DNA from: Paulownia fortunei
Taxonomy: Eukaryota > Streptophyta > Magnoliopsida > Lamiales > Paulowniaceae
Length of the DNA: 64,000 bases
NCBI GenBank assembly: GCA_019321725.1
Contig: CM033113.1
Location: forward strand, 4,588,001-4,652,000
Reading direction: 5' to 3'
A program made the translations under genes and the position numbers. The notes under the pieces are model-generated. The model saw nothing but the letters and a program-made list of their open reading frames with translations. It had not been told where the DNA came from and did no database searches. How positions within the stretch are numbered: position 1 is the stretch's first letter; each line of letters starts with the position of its first letter. This document shows positions 14,334-27,300 of this stretch, piece by piece.

Positions 14334-14433
14334 TAGCCTTTCCTCTCTTCCGCTCCACTCAATATTCATTCACCAAACACTTCACAACAAACCAAAACAG
14401 AGAAAAAGAAAAAGAGAGAGACCCTTTGTTCCA

Positions 14434-16797
14434 ATGGCGACCAAAGTGTACATTGTGTATGTATCTTTACATTTTCTTTTCGTGTATCCTTTAATTTTTG
14501 TGATACATGTAGTTGAGTCTGAATGTTTGCAGACTCCCCCTGTTTCCTGAATTTATTTATATATTTTTTCATGCATATTCAGTAACTTTTGATAAATATT
14601 TGGGGGTTATTTTATGTTTGCGGAGTCCCCTTTCTTTCTAAGTGCAACTTCATACCTTTTTCTCATGCACATTGAGTGGTTTTTGTTATATATTCGACAG
14701 TTCTTGAATGTCGGCAGCCCCCTGTTTAAGGATTTCCCTACACTGTAAACCCTGTTCATGATGCATCATACGAAATGGAATGGGCTTTTTTTACTGGTTT
14801 TTAATCTGCATTCTGTCCAATTCTTGATTTGGGTTATTAGTTTATCTGAAATCTGTTCCTCCTTTTAGACGGTACTCTGATCAAGAAATTGAATGATCAT
14901 GTTCATGTTGCAATTTTCCTAAGAGGTTTCAAGAAATACGTAGAGAGCTTTGATTAAATATATGATCCTCAACAGATTGAAGTCTGAGCACTGCTTTGTT
15001 AAAGGTCCCCCTACTTTTTAATAGGTTTCCTATAAGATGCGCATACTGTTCGAATGCGAAGATATGAGTGATTCTAAGTTGTGTAGAGATCAAGGGATCA
15101 GATGTGTATTGCCTTTGATATATACTGTAAAAGGAAGATTTGAATCTTTCTATATTAGTGCTTGCATTCTTATTGATTTGAACCATACTGCTGTCAAAAT
15201 TTTCACCTATTGTCTAATCTATTAGTTTGGGAGTTAGCTGGATTGATCTGCAATTTCAGCAAACATTGTGAAGTGAGTGGCTTTTCGAGGACAGATAATT
15301 TAGTGTTATACATTTTAGCGTTTCAGTCTCTTGAGTCATTGCATTTGGTCATATTCTAGTTGCATTCTCTTAACAATACGCTATTCTACTTCTTATTGAT
15401 TTATAATTTTTGTTGTATAAGTTAGTTCATTCGATTTTCTTGGAAACAAATATTCTCATGTGATTCTATTAAAACTGCTGATACTGTCATAATTCTTGCA
15501 TTGAAGTAAGGCACCATGAATTTAACAGAACATATATATTAAACATCTCCGGTCTCGGTCTGACAGCTAACCAAGGAACTTCAATTTATTGTACAGGTAC
15601 TATTCTACATACGGGCATGTTGAGAGACTTGCTCAGGAGATCAAGAAAGGAGCAGAGTCTGTCGAAGGAGTTGAGGCTAAACTATGGCAGGTTTGTCATA
15701 ACAGTGGTGCTCAATGCTCAATTTATTATTTCTTACCGCAGATAAAGAAGCCTTTTTAGGTATTGAAAATTTTCTTGTTGCCAGATTTGACATGGTCAAT
15801 CAGTAGTCATCTATCAAAATTTTCTTGCTGCCAGATTCTTGCTTTATTCTGCGTTTCATTAATTTGTGATTCCCAGTCCATATCGATGATCGGATTAACA
15901 AGGCACATTCTCCACTTCACTTTATTAATACTATAGGCTGTGAATGACATTGGAAATATCAGAATTCAACTTGGATTGATATATTTCATGCTTGAGAAGT
16001 TTAAGAAACATTGTCAGACACTTTATTGAGGTTAATTATACTTTCTATGTACGTTCAAAAACTTTATCCAAGGAAGTTCTTATGACAAAATATGAAGGAT
16101 AAAGATACTCTTTGGCTCCTTTTTATGAATGGTAACTAGCATTATGAAGATCATTTTAAGAAATGGTGCTATTGAACAGGTCCCAGAAACTCTTTCCGAT
16201 GATGTTCTTGCAAAGTTGGGTGGCCCACCAAAGAGTGATGTGCCAGTGATCACCCCAAATGAACTTACGGAGGCTGATGGTTTCATATTTGGTTTCCCCA
16301 CAAGATTTGGGATGATGGCTGCTCAATTTAAAGCATTCATTGACTCAACTGGAGGCTTATGGAGGACTCAGGCACTAGCAGGCAAGCCTGCTGGCATTTT
16401 TTTCAGCACCGGATCTCAAGGTGGTGGACAAGAGACTACACCGTAAGTTCATAAATCAAGCAATCCTATATCCTTTTCATCTTATTATTCATCTTCATAA
16501 CTCAAAAATGTTTGTGGGAGCAAAGAAGATGAAGAAAAGGCTTACTTGACATCTGGTTTGTGCAGCTTAACAGCCATTACCCAGCTTACTCATCATGGTA
16601 TGATTTTTGTCCCCATTGGTTACACTTTTGGAGCTGGGATGTTTGAGATGGAGAAGATTAAGGGTGGCAGCCCCTACGGTGCTGGGACCTTTGCTGGAGA
16701 TGGCTCCAGACAACCTTCAGACCTTGAACTGGGGCAAGCTTTTTACCAAGGAAAGTACATCGCCGCCATCACAAAGAAGCTCAAAGCAACTGCCTAA
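14434..16797 (+). CDS. FQR1: NAD(P)H:quinone oxidoreductase, FQR1 type (flavodoxin-like)
   Basis: Four exons joined by GT-AG introns: 14,434-14,456, 15,597-15,690, 16,180-16,442 and 16,566-16,797, giving 203 residues, against about 204 in Arabidopsis FQR1. The protein starts MATKVYIV and has the flavodoxin fold of the WrbA/FQR1 family. The FMN-binding loops are [11 protein letters not shown] (about residue 79) and [12 protein letters not shown] (about residue 116), followed by [13 protein letters not shown] and [16 protein letters not shown]. Family members use NAD(P)H to reduce quinones by two electrons on FMN, at the cytosol or plasma membrane; FQR1 is auxin-induced in Arabidopsis. The first coding exon is only 23 nt and is easily missed. 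A polyadenylation-like AATAAA is at 16,896-16,901. All motifs are intact, so it is probably functional. The symbol is given by family resemblance. Confidence 0.95.
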
Positions 16798-17739
16798 TTT
16801 CGTCATTCCATAAAGTGTCAAATGAATACTACACATAAGTAGTTTGTCATCCAATTCCTGTTCCGATTTAAGATATATGCTTATTGTGTTAATCAAATAA
16901 ATGTCATGCTTTCTTCAGAATAAATAGATTCTCATATACTTTATTGGATACCAGTGATTTGTTTGCTTACCCTTTTGTTCAAGATCATCTTAGATTAATA
17001 AATTTCCTTTGAAGAAGAGAGTAACCGGCAGTTTATTTTCTTCTTCAAAATGTAAAGAACTATTTATCAGACATTGCTAACTTGCATGCAAGCGAAGCAT
17101 CCCACCTGAAATACCAAGCAAATAACACATAATACATTGATCGGACACGTGCAAATGATTTACCTATATACCACGCAAATATCTGAGAATATTTTTCCAA
17201 GAAATTGGTTCAGAAGAAATCCAGGAAGCACCTGGTCCATATGAAGTAGCATTGCAATATCATCTCACTTTTTCGACACTTTTTCTGTCAATCTGTTATC
17301 TTCACTCAATTTGGGTTCCCATTCTTCTGTCTGTATCCATGTTCATTCTTTCTGGTCATATGCCACTGCATAGGTAGAAGACCAATAACTTCTGCTAAAC
17401 TTCCACTAATAATAGAATTAAGAAGATAAGTAGAATATGTACAATCTGTCACATTGGTATCATTTCCTGATATTAAACTTCAATCATCCCTGATGGACCT
17501 TGAGCTCAAATTAGGCCATAAAGTCAAAGTCCATAATAAGTCTAAAATTTTATGATAGACCCATGAAGTCAAAATCCAAAATAGATCCAATAAATTAAGT
17601 TCAGGTCCGTTTATATTATGGATTGTAACAAAAATTTGATCCAATAAAGTAAATTCAATAAAATAATTTGAAAGATTCATATGATAAATTCAACCCAATG
17701 AATTAAAAAAATCTATTTAGTGCATACACCACTCCACAT

Positions 17740-17970
17740 CCACATAAGATTACACTTTTCTTACAACTATAAATATTTCTCATTTCATAATTGAAAGGTA
17801 CGCAATTAATTAAGGTTTAAGTAGTTTATAGTTTCTGATTTAATTCACCTACTCAACTTACTGATTTAAGCATTCAAAGGTTTTCATCAGACTACTCCAA
17901 CACCACTAACGCTTGTTTGTGATGCAGGTAGTGACTCACTAATTTTCCAACTCCGCATCCCTACGACTTC
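17740..17970 (+). mobile_element. Gypsy-type LTR-like relic
   Basis: A TATAAATA-like signal near 17,770 is followed by CTGATTTAAGCATTCAAAGG (17,861-17,880), a segment around CACCACTAACGC, and TGTGATGCAGGTAGT (about 17,919-17,933). That order (TATA, ctga.ttaagcatc..agg, ctaacg, gcaggt) is the usual look of the 3' half of many plant Gypsy LTRs. Similar relics occur at 54,410-54,600 and 61,680-61,865. No internal coding region remains. The class is judged by style only. Confidence 0.35.
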
Positions 17971-20152
17971 ACTGCTCATTCACCCTACAAGTAAAAATTA
18001 ATTCCACACCATCCCCTCTGCCATATTTCTAAGTTATAATGAGTAATTGGCATCATTTGCTTATAATCTTGATGAGTGGAGCCGTCTTTACGCTAGTACT
18101 GTTCTGAAGCATGCCCTGTCCGCTTTGACGGTTGACAATATTTCTTTTGTGCTTTATTTGTCATCATATCTGCCTATACTGGAATTTATATTTACTATGG
18201 GCTCTTCTTAATTCTTGTTATAACTAAGAGCTGTCACTGGCTTGGGCCTGGTATGTTCAAGACTGGCCTTGTTTGGACACTGTAACTGGAAAATGTTGTG
18301 TGGGGTCTAAACTAGGTTTACAACATGGATATGGGTTTCATCTAATCTATTGCTCCATCTAATCTATTGCTCCATCTAATCTATGGGTTTCTGAACGGGT
18401 CAGATTAAGACCAACTGTTGGCACCTGGGTCCATATCCAATCTGAGATCCAAAAAAACTTTATATGTAGGCATTGAATCTGAATTTAAGAAAAAAAAAAT
18501 CAAAATGCGAACCAAAGATAATCTGAATATCTTTTAAGGAATAATAGAAATTGAGTCCAATTTTGAGGGAAAAAAAATAAAAATTGAACTTTCCAGCATT
18601 GGTCCAAGTACAAATAGCTATACTAAACTTAAAAGTAAAGTATGATATTTATTTGTATATTAAAATAGAAAAACCTTCTTGGACTCAATTTTAAATGGAT
18701 TGAATGGGCAATTCTATATTCACTTGATTTATTTTGAATCGTGGATCCTTAGTCAGATTAGAGTATTGAATCTTTTAATCAATTATGAAATCAATAGAAT
18801 CGATTTTCAATTTGAATCTTGATTCATTTATAATCCTAGACTAAATGAACAACTTTAAACCGGTATTCTGACTTTATTTGTAGCCGGAGGGCAAAACAAA
18901 CTGAGTTGGGTCAGAAAATGTCCCATTAACAAGAGGGAAAATGTGGAAGGTATTGGACATAAAAAAATAGAATTTTGCAAAACCTTAATAAAGATGCACC
19001 TAAACATTAAGTACGCACATTTCAGGACGGAGCAAGGTGCTCTCAGGAACAGTTCTGTCGAGTTTATATAACTTTAAATTATATATATATATATATATTA
19101 AATTTTAAAATTTTATTCTTCTTTTTCATATAACTTAAATATTAGAGAATTCAGTCTCACTTTCCAAACTTAAATTTTTTGGCTCGTCTCGTGGCACAGT
19201 CTTCCAATTTGAAGTACGAACACACAGCGTAGAGGAAGTACATAAACAAACCTGCAGCAAGTACATTTAAAATCCAAGTAAAAGTTTGTTCGAAAAAAGG
19301 AAAGAAAAACCCAAATAAAAGTCATAGTGCAAAACTTAGATGACCACGATTACCATAAAGTTTAAAGGCTTCAAAGTTTCACTTTGCAAAACTTCACAGA
19401 GAAGTCAAATAAAGAGTTTGCCATGATTCGCCAAAACAGATGAAGCAATCCAGCCTAGTATCAAAGTAAGACAGCAGCTACAGTAGGTCATACATGCTTT
19501 TGTCTAACATCACAATGATGCCTCGACGCTTTTACTTTTCAGTATTCCTTCAATTTTTTTTTTTTATTTATTTTTGTCCTGCATCTTAAAACAAAACATG
19601 GCCTGATCCCAGCTAAATAATTTCCCTATTAGATTGAGAAATCAATTCTTTAAGCGAAATATACTTATCTATGATGCTAGAAGGTACGGTGTAATGCCCA
19701 TCAGCCCATCAATTTCAGGTCATCAAAAAGATTAGAAAGCAGATGCCAACAGATACCATCAAGAAAAGTTTGTAACTGTCAAAAGTTTTTTCTTTTGATA
19801 AATACTTTGAAAACTGTCAAAAGTACTTTTTGATGTTTTGTCCCTTGTCATATGGGATTCTTCGTATTTAAGCTTCAATTGTGATCTTCAATCATAATAT
19901 TTGTAGAATCGCGACAGTTTTAGAGGTTAATAGATGTTGATGATCACACAGATTTTATCATGAATTCTCTTTCATTTTCTTCTGGTTTCTTGAATGGTCA
20001 AGCATTATGACCTTATACATGGGATTTTTTTCACTGCCTCAAATTCCCTTACCATATGATTACTCATAATATATTTTTCTGCCATCTAAATTATATGAGC
20101 ACAAACATGGCTTTAATTAGAAACCAGAGGAACAAATTCATACATCAGTAAA

Positions 20153-20180
20153 CCCCCCCCCCCCCCCACCCCACCCACCC
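20153..20180. repeat. Poly-C tract able to form a G-quadruplex on the minus strand
   Basis: Fifteen C residues followed by CCCC, CCC and CCC runs separated by single A residues (20,153-20,180). Read on the minus strand, this is four or more G runs with one-base loops. The run length may vary between assemblies. Confidence 0.7.
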
Positions 20181-21998
20181 AAATTTATGTGTGAAGTTGC
20201 TTTTTATACTTTTTCCCGAGGGTAAAGGTGATTCTCAGAATTTACCATTTACTTTATGAAGCATCCAGCATCATGTTCTGCTGCATTTTGGTTAGGCAAA
20301 GCTATAAAATAATCAATTTCTTAAAACATGTAAATATATGCAATATTAAGAAATTTCTTCCACTAATTAATATGTGATTAGCAATCTAAAAAGTTATGCA
20401 AAGCATATTAATGTTCTTTGTTGGACAAAGTACTGAAACTGTACTTTTAAGAATGAAGATCCATCCTCCACTAGATTAGAATCAGCATATTTAATTATAT
20501 TACGACTTAATTTCGTCAAAAAGAATTAAGGCAAAACAGGACCTTCTGAAAGCTAGCGAGAGCTAGATACCAGGAGAACAATTCAAAAAACAACAAAAAT
20601 AGAAACAGATGGCGTAGATCAGGAAATGTTCTATTTGGATAAAAAGTGACAAAAGCCAGACAATCTGACTGGGATAGATTGACGTTCATTGGCTTTTATT
20701 TTGATCCGGGACTTCGATGGATACTTGATTTGTTCTTGTTTTGCTTGATCACCAGTTGAATGCCAACTAGCCATTGAAGCTTCTTTTGCCTAATGTCGAT
20801 CGAGAATTCATATATGGTCTACAGAATTTTACGTGCCCTGAAAGATACTATGAAGATTGAAGTGTTAATAGTACCCTTTGCAAGGGCTATAACAATGTGT
20901 ATTCTTCCTACAAATGGTCCGATGTTAGTTTGTTCCATCCAATTTAAGATGCTAAAAAATTCTGTACTTAGATCGAATCAAAAAGCTCCGCGAGGATGGG
21001 ACTGTTCTGATCAAATCATATGGAATCAAAATGCTAATCAGGCCATTGGCCTTTTCAAATAGTGTGGCCACATCACATGCTTGAAAAAATTCCCCCCAAT
21101 TTTGAAATGGGGTTAATGGAAAAATGGTTTTTCTTTCCAACTTATGAACATTTAGTGCCTTTACTTCATAGTATAGCGACAATATACAGATGGTTTATGA
21201 AAACAAAAGAAAAAGAAAATGCAAAATCAACTTATATGGACTAATATATATATATATATATATATATATGCAAGATTAAATCTTATAATGGGGTTGTAGG
21301 TAGAAACAATCCCTGCCCCATCTCAATAATAGTAGGAAACCCTAAAGGTATGTACAGTGGGACGCTTTCTAACTTCCACTACAACCTTCCTGACTAATAA
21401 ACAAATGAAAAGTTGACATAATGAAATAAACTCCACATAAATGTCTTTATATTCTCTTCTTTCAATAGTGTTCAACTTTTGCATAAATTAAAAGAGGGTG
21501 GATGCCCCTACATAAAATAAAGAAACAGGAACAAAACCCCTTCTGTATAATTAAGCTGCTAAATTCAGCTCAAACTGATAATGCATATAATATCTCTCCT
21601 AAACTAATTAATCAACCTAAAGCTAAATTTAGCACCTGTTCCTGTTCCTGAACCACCCCTTAAATCAATTGTAATACAAAGTTTATTACAACTTTATGAT
21701 ATCCTTAGTTCTATGTTCCCTAATCATATGCTGGCTTACAGAGATATGGCCCAGGATGGGCTGTCTTCATTGGACGGTCACTTCTCTCCTTTTTCTTTTT
21801 CTCTCTTTTCCTTTTGTCTTGCTTTTCCTCAATACTTGAAATACACAAAAATGCTGCTTTCATTTTTGCAGTATCTTCTCTCTATCCAGCCTTTTTTCCG
21901 AATAGATATCATGACTTTAGTTATTGAAATCAGTGTTCTTTTTTTTTTTCTTTTTTCTTCCCTGAGTTTTCTTTTGCTTATTAAATTTCTCTTCGCTA

Positions 21999-24372
21999 TT
22001 AGAAGCTTCCTCCAAATGTAGGTGTCCAGAAATCTGTGGTAGTCTCAGCAGCAACCGGGAAGGTGCTTGATATTGGCACAAGGCATAGACCCCGGCTTTT
22101 TAGGTCTTGTATTAGCCCTTCTTGATCCTTAAGTTTATCAGCAGCCTGCGTAAAATACAGATACCATGATTATTCCATGGTACAGATTCTCTTTTTTCTT
22201 TTACTAACAGAATGAACTTTTCTAGATAATTGGTCTTACAATGTTCCAAAATACGAGAAAAAGTGGATCAGAATCCTGTACTCTTATATAGTACAACTAT
22301 AAACAATTTGGAGCATTTTGCAATTATTGTACTGGCTGAATAGAAATAATTGACATTGATTATCTTTAGGTCCTACCTGAAGATGTTGAAGTGGAGGAGA
22401 TCCATATTTCAAATACGGCGTACTTAATACCTGAAATCAAATAACAAAAAATATACTGCATCAGAAATCAATAAGTGTGAAGAGTACTAGTTTTTACTAT
22501 ATCTATTCAAGGCTTAAGTTTCAGTGGAATATGAGGAGTAATATTATTATAATGGGAACATACACTGACTTGATCATGGAGAAACTTGATGTATTCAATA
22601 GCTTCATGTAGAACTGATGCAGTATCAGTCTGAAAGAATGACAAACTTTCAGTTGATAGAAAGAGTACTGGAACTGTCATAATGTTGAAGAAACATCCAA
22701 ATTTTTACCTTTCCGAAAGGTGAAACCAACTGCTGGAGGGCAGTTACTCGGTCCCCCAGTTTCTCTTTTCGAACCTGTTGAAAAAAGCAGAAAGTTATCA
22801 TCCATTGCCTTGCACAGATAATGTTTTTTTACTTACAAAAGTCCCCTTTAAGTTTGTCAAAAACTTTAATCAAGTCTATTGTACCTTAAAGGTTGGTAAT
22901 GGTGATGGAGTTTCAATTCGTGGACGCTTGAATGCCGTTTCATTACTTGCTTTCTTTGCCACTGAGGCTAAGTCCCTTGATTCTTCATTTTGACGCTGAA
23001 AATTTGTGAAAAAAATTTCCAAGTCAAGTCAATTTTGAAAAACCCTAGATACATGCAAAAAAATGGACTTTTAAACGACATGAAAGAAACTTATTATATG
23101 CATATCAAGCTATATATCTCTACCTTAGCACTGAAGCTGGGGAGATTAGGTTTCTTAGTATTAAAAGATGATGGAAGGAACTGGGATTGTGTCGAAGGGA
23201 GAAAACTCGCACGAACATTACTCAAAGCTGCAGCCGTGGCATTCCATAAGGGTGCGTTATTAGAGAAGGGCAAATGATTAGTAGGCCGTTGTTTTGCAAA
23301 AGAGGGATTTACCATCGGTGAGGCTGTCGGCAAACTAGGCAAGAATTCGTTTGAATTCACCTGATAATTTGCGGCAGACGAGTAATTCATTGCCTGGTTA
23401 TCCAGTAAAGATTGTTGGGGTTGAGAATCTGTGTCAAAGAGAGTTTGCAACAAGGATGAAGTGTAGCTATATGAGGCTGAATTCATGGGAAAGCCAGTGG
23501 ATAGCCCTTGGCAAGTTACAGCACATTCAGTGGAAGTAGAGATCGAGTCTAATGGCTGCTGCTCTAGAGGAAAACTTTGATTCATTTGTTTGAATGAGTT
23601 AATAGAAGAATCTTGAGCAAAATTCTTGGAACTCCAGTCCTTGTGGATTTGAGGGAAGTCGACGACCTTGTTTTCTTGCTGATAATTCATGCTTGAATCC
23701 AGGGCTGCAGTTGCTTGTAGGATGTTAGAATAATTTTCCTCTGATCTTCCATTATCATGGCTGCAAGACGACAAGAAGAAAATATGAGTTTCTTGCATCA
23801 ACTTGACTTCCTTTTCCATATGATTACAAAGAAAACAAGTCCAAAAATACTCAGCTTTTCGAGTGCACTACTGAATTTTCTATTAGGGGTAGAATTTATT
23901 AGTGGGACAATACAAGTTCAATTATACCTGATGAAATCAGAAAAACTGGAATAGGTAGTATTTCAAAACAGAATTAAACAGAAATCAAAAGCAAGTACCG
24001 AGCATATATGCAGACAGTATTATACATAAGTACTTACAGAAAATCTTGATTCCAGTCATCTGGTGTTGTGGATGATGAAAGGCTGATTCCCATCATATGG
24101 AGGGTTGAGTCAATTGACATGTTTCCACTGGCAGTGGTCTGCTGAGGATTTTGAACATCCTGGACTACTATAGTGCTGCTGCCATCGGAGGCCGAACCGG
24201 CCGAGTCATCGCTTGACCTTGTAGTTTTCATGTCCATTATCAGATCATGGTTCGGCCACCTGAAGCTTCCTATGTCGTTGGTTGCCAATGAACATGGCGA
24301 TGAACCGAAGAGATTTCTCGATGAATTCCACCAGTTTCCTCCACAGACTCCCCCTTGAAACTCTTCTGCCAT
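21999..24372 (-). CDS. bHLH112: bHLH112-like transcription factor
   Basis: Seven exons on the minus strand: 24,038-24,372, 23,124-23,760, 22,885-22,995, 22,709-22,774, 22,564-22,629, 22,377-22,430 and 21,999-22,145. They total 1,416 bp and keep frame throughout, giving 471 residues. The N-terminus MAEEFQGGVCGGNWW and the segment STLHMMGISLSSS followed by DDWNQDFL match the start of Arabidopsis bHLH112. The second exon is long, Ser/Gln-rich and low complexity. The DNA-binding region RPRIETPSPLPTFKVRKEKL leads into helix 1 (VTALQQLVSPFGKTDTASV) and helix 2 (HEAIEYIKFLHDQV). The C-terminus GLCLVPISSTFPV then TTDFWTPTFGG is a family signature. The basic region lacks the His-Glu-Arg of classical E-box binders; Arabidopsis bHLH112 is reported to bind other motifs and act in stress tolerance. 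A TA/TG run at about 24,546-24,572 may hold its TATA element. Confidence 0.93.
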
Positions 24373-27300
24373 GACCAATTGTAAAGTTGAGCAAGTTCTT
24401 TGAAAATATTTGTTGATTTTTCGCTTGGCCTTCTTGTTCTTTTGTCTTCCTTGTGACTCTAGCTAGCTATATAAAATACACGTAAAATCCTGCCGAAAAT
24501 TTGAGTTGGGTTCATATGGAAGTGAATTCCATGGCTGGTGCTGTATATATATATATATATGTGTGTGTGTAAATACGATGTTACACACACGTATAGATGT
24601 ACATGTGAAACAGTTGGAGGGTACGGACAGGTGAATTAAACAACCGGAATCTGGTCGATTCTTTAATGTAAGAGATTGTGATAAGACAATCCTAATTAAT
24701 GAGATGAAATAATTAACTATGAGATTAAAAAAAAATAAGAGAGAAAATTTGGGTAGAATTCTTCTTTTGCATATGGTATTAAGGGAGTATTATTTTATAT
24801 TCTTGGTGGTTAGCTGCTACTGCAACTTTAATTAGTGTTTAACTTTTGTTGCTTAGTGTGAAGCATAAAAAATTCCAAGTTGCTTATAAAGAAAGGGATG
24901 TGGTATGAGGGGAAAATTTGATCCGGCTTTCCACGTCACTGTTAGGAGGAATAATATGTTCCTTTTTTGGTTGCTACAATTCTAAGGTCGAAATTATTTA
25001 TACAAGGCGAACCGGAATTTCAGGACCATTTTGCTCATTCCCTTTCAAGATGTTCAGTATGATTGAGAATGATATTTAAATTCATGACTATAATACCGAG
25101 TATTATTTACGGCTATAATTGGTCAATTAGTTTTCATTATCAGCCCCAAACAAATTAGCTCTGACTAATATTTATTGGATTAAATAGATATCATCCGCCT
25201 CCAAACTAATTCATATTCGAATCTGAACTCCAAAGGATTTAATAATTTAAATTCTATATTTCAAATTCATATTTTATTTTTTATTTTAAATTATAAATAA
25301 ATATCAAATATATAAAAATAAAAAAATAAAAATTTAATTATAAATTACATACAATTGAGATATATTTATAAATTATAATATATGATAAAATATAAATTAA
25401 AATAATAAATCAGAAAATGAGGTGGCAAAAGTATGGCCTTACTCTTACTATTAGTTGGCTGTTGCCAAGTGCACATACTGACACAAAAATTGGGGCTTCA
25501 TGGTAATTGACAATATGTACGAATTGAGACAAATCTTATGCTCCCTTGGTCCCATATTAAATGCTATATATATATTTTTTAGAATTTCTAGAAATAATAT
25601 TTTACTTTTATTAATTTTCTTTCTAGGTTATCCTTCTAATCTAATATAACTTATAGAGTTGAAATTTCAAAATTCAAGAGTTTTAAGTACGTTATATTTA
25701 TCCAAAAGAAGGTATCAAAATTTACAAAAATATACAGAGTTAATATTCTGAAGCCTATTCAAGGCGACTGAAATTTAAAAATCGCAGCGCCAGTAAATTA
25801 GGGTGAGAAAACTAAGAAGAATATTTAACGTACTCATCTGATTTATAGAAAAAAAAATTCAAGCGATTTGCAAAATAAAAATAATCCCCATTTCCCAGAA
25901 AAAGATAGCTTATATATTCTGAGACTAGCTGCATTAGCTATTTAGTCTTGTTTTCGTTATGGATTTATGCTCAAATTCAACTACACAGTTGACCAAGTGA
26001 CACAATGCCTAATTGATGGGATGGCTAAATTTTGCTAATTAGGAGCCTTTGATGTCAATTAATCAAATATAAAGTCAATCAATAAGACTTAATTTCATCT
26101 AATTAACGTTAATCATGTGAATCAAAACTATTATGTTTGTAAGAAGGCATTAAAAAGTCCTAGATGGTTGGACTGGAGTAAGAAAATATTCAACTAATTT
26201 GGGCACCAAGAAACTTGATTAAGTGAATAACATCTTCAATAATGCCAAATATCTTAATCAAAAACCCGTTTTCTGGTATTTCTTGCAAACGAGAGATACC
26301 CTTGTCAACGTTTTACTTGTACTATGAAGAAATAAGACGGCATAGCTGAGGCTATACCTCGTTGACTTGTGCATACATGTAAAATATTTCAAAGGCAAGT
26401 TAGGTCAGTCCCATAAATTGCATTTTTTCCCTTCAAAATGTAAGGAAAGTGATGGGTTTAATTTACTTTTATGCCTTGTTTGACACCATGAATTGAATTA
26501 GTCGATGCTCATAATTCAACGCAGACAACATTTGTTGCATTTGACATGTTCAATTTATTCAACCAACAATGTAATGTCTAATACATTGTTACATGTAAGA
26601 GTCCAGCCAAAATACAGAAAAGTCTAAGACAAATTTGTTCTTAATACGAATTCTTTATCTTTTCTGCACAAAATTTAGGACCACAGGTGACGGACCAAAA
26701 TAAAAAAATTGTTCTTGCAAGTCTATTAACAAGCATGAGCTAGACCCTGTTCCAGCCATCTTTAAATTGCACACTGAATATTAGGCCTATTTAGGAATGG
26801 AACCGAAAAATAGAGATTGAGAGATGAAATTTATTTTTAAAAAAAATAATAAATAATAAATATTTTTAATTTTTTAAAAGAATAAATTTTAAAAATTTAA
26901 TAATTTTATATATATAATTTATATTAATTTTAAAATTTTTATAGAGTTGGGGGCAGCAGCTGCCGCCTGCCCCATCCCTAGGCATATTAACAAGTTAATA
27001 TCAGTAGATTGGTCTAGTGGAAAGAAGAACTTGTAACATATAAATTTGTAAGTTTTTAATCAAACAATGTCCTAAAGAATTTTTTTATAAATCCCTCAGT
27101 TCTTATCTGAATAGTATTTTTTTTATTGGATAAGAGAGATGAATTAGTTAAGAAGTGAATAAATTGATTTGGAAAACATGCAAGTATTAACAAAAAGAAG
27201 AAAAAGGGAAATTAACAAGTTGTTTCACGCGCGAACAGTGTAATACAAATCATTTTGTCATCTGCTACTTGCAAAAGCATTTTCTCGATAATAATAAAGG

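Larger units (their letters stand above)
16802..21998. other. Intergenic region, no gene recognised
   Basis: About 5.2 kb without a supportable gene. A less AT-rich part at about 17,030-17,400 could be non-coding transcribed sequence but has no frame. A 17-bp motif (catctaatctattgctc) is repeated 2.7 times at 18,339-18,384. TA microsatellites are at about 19,080-19,098 and 21,245-21,269. The open frame at 20,793-21,062 matches nothing I recognise. Retrotransposon and C-rich features in this stretch are listed separately. Confidence 0.6.

Noticed and set aside
16129..16446. 105-codon frame starting before FQR1-like exon 3
   Set aside because: Its first residues are intron translation; the true exon begins at 16,180 after a clear acceptor.
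20793..21062. 89-codon open frame with ordinary composition
   Set aside because: No recognisable domain, no splice context and an overlapping open frame on the other strand. An organelle-DNA origin was considered, but I could not match it to any plastid or mitochondrial gene.
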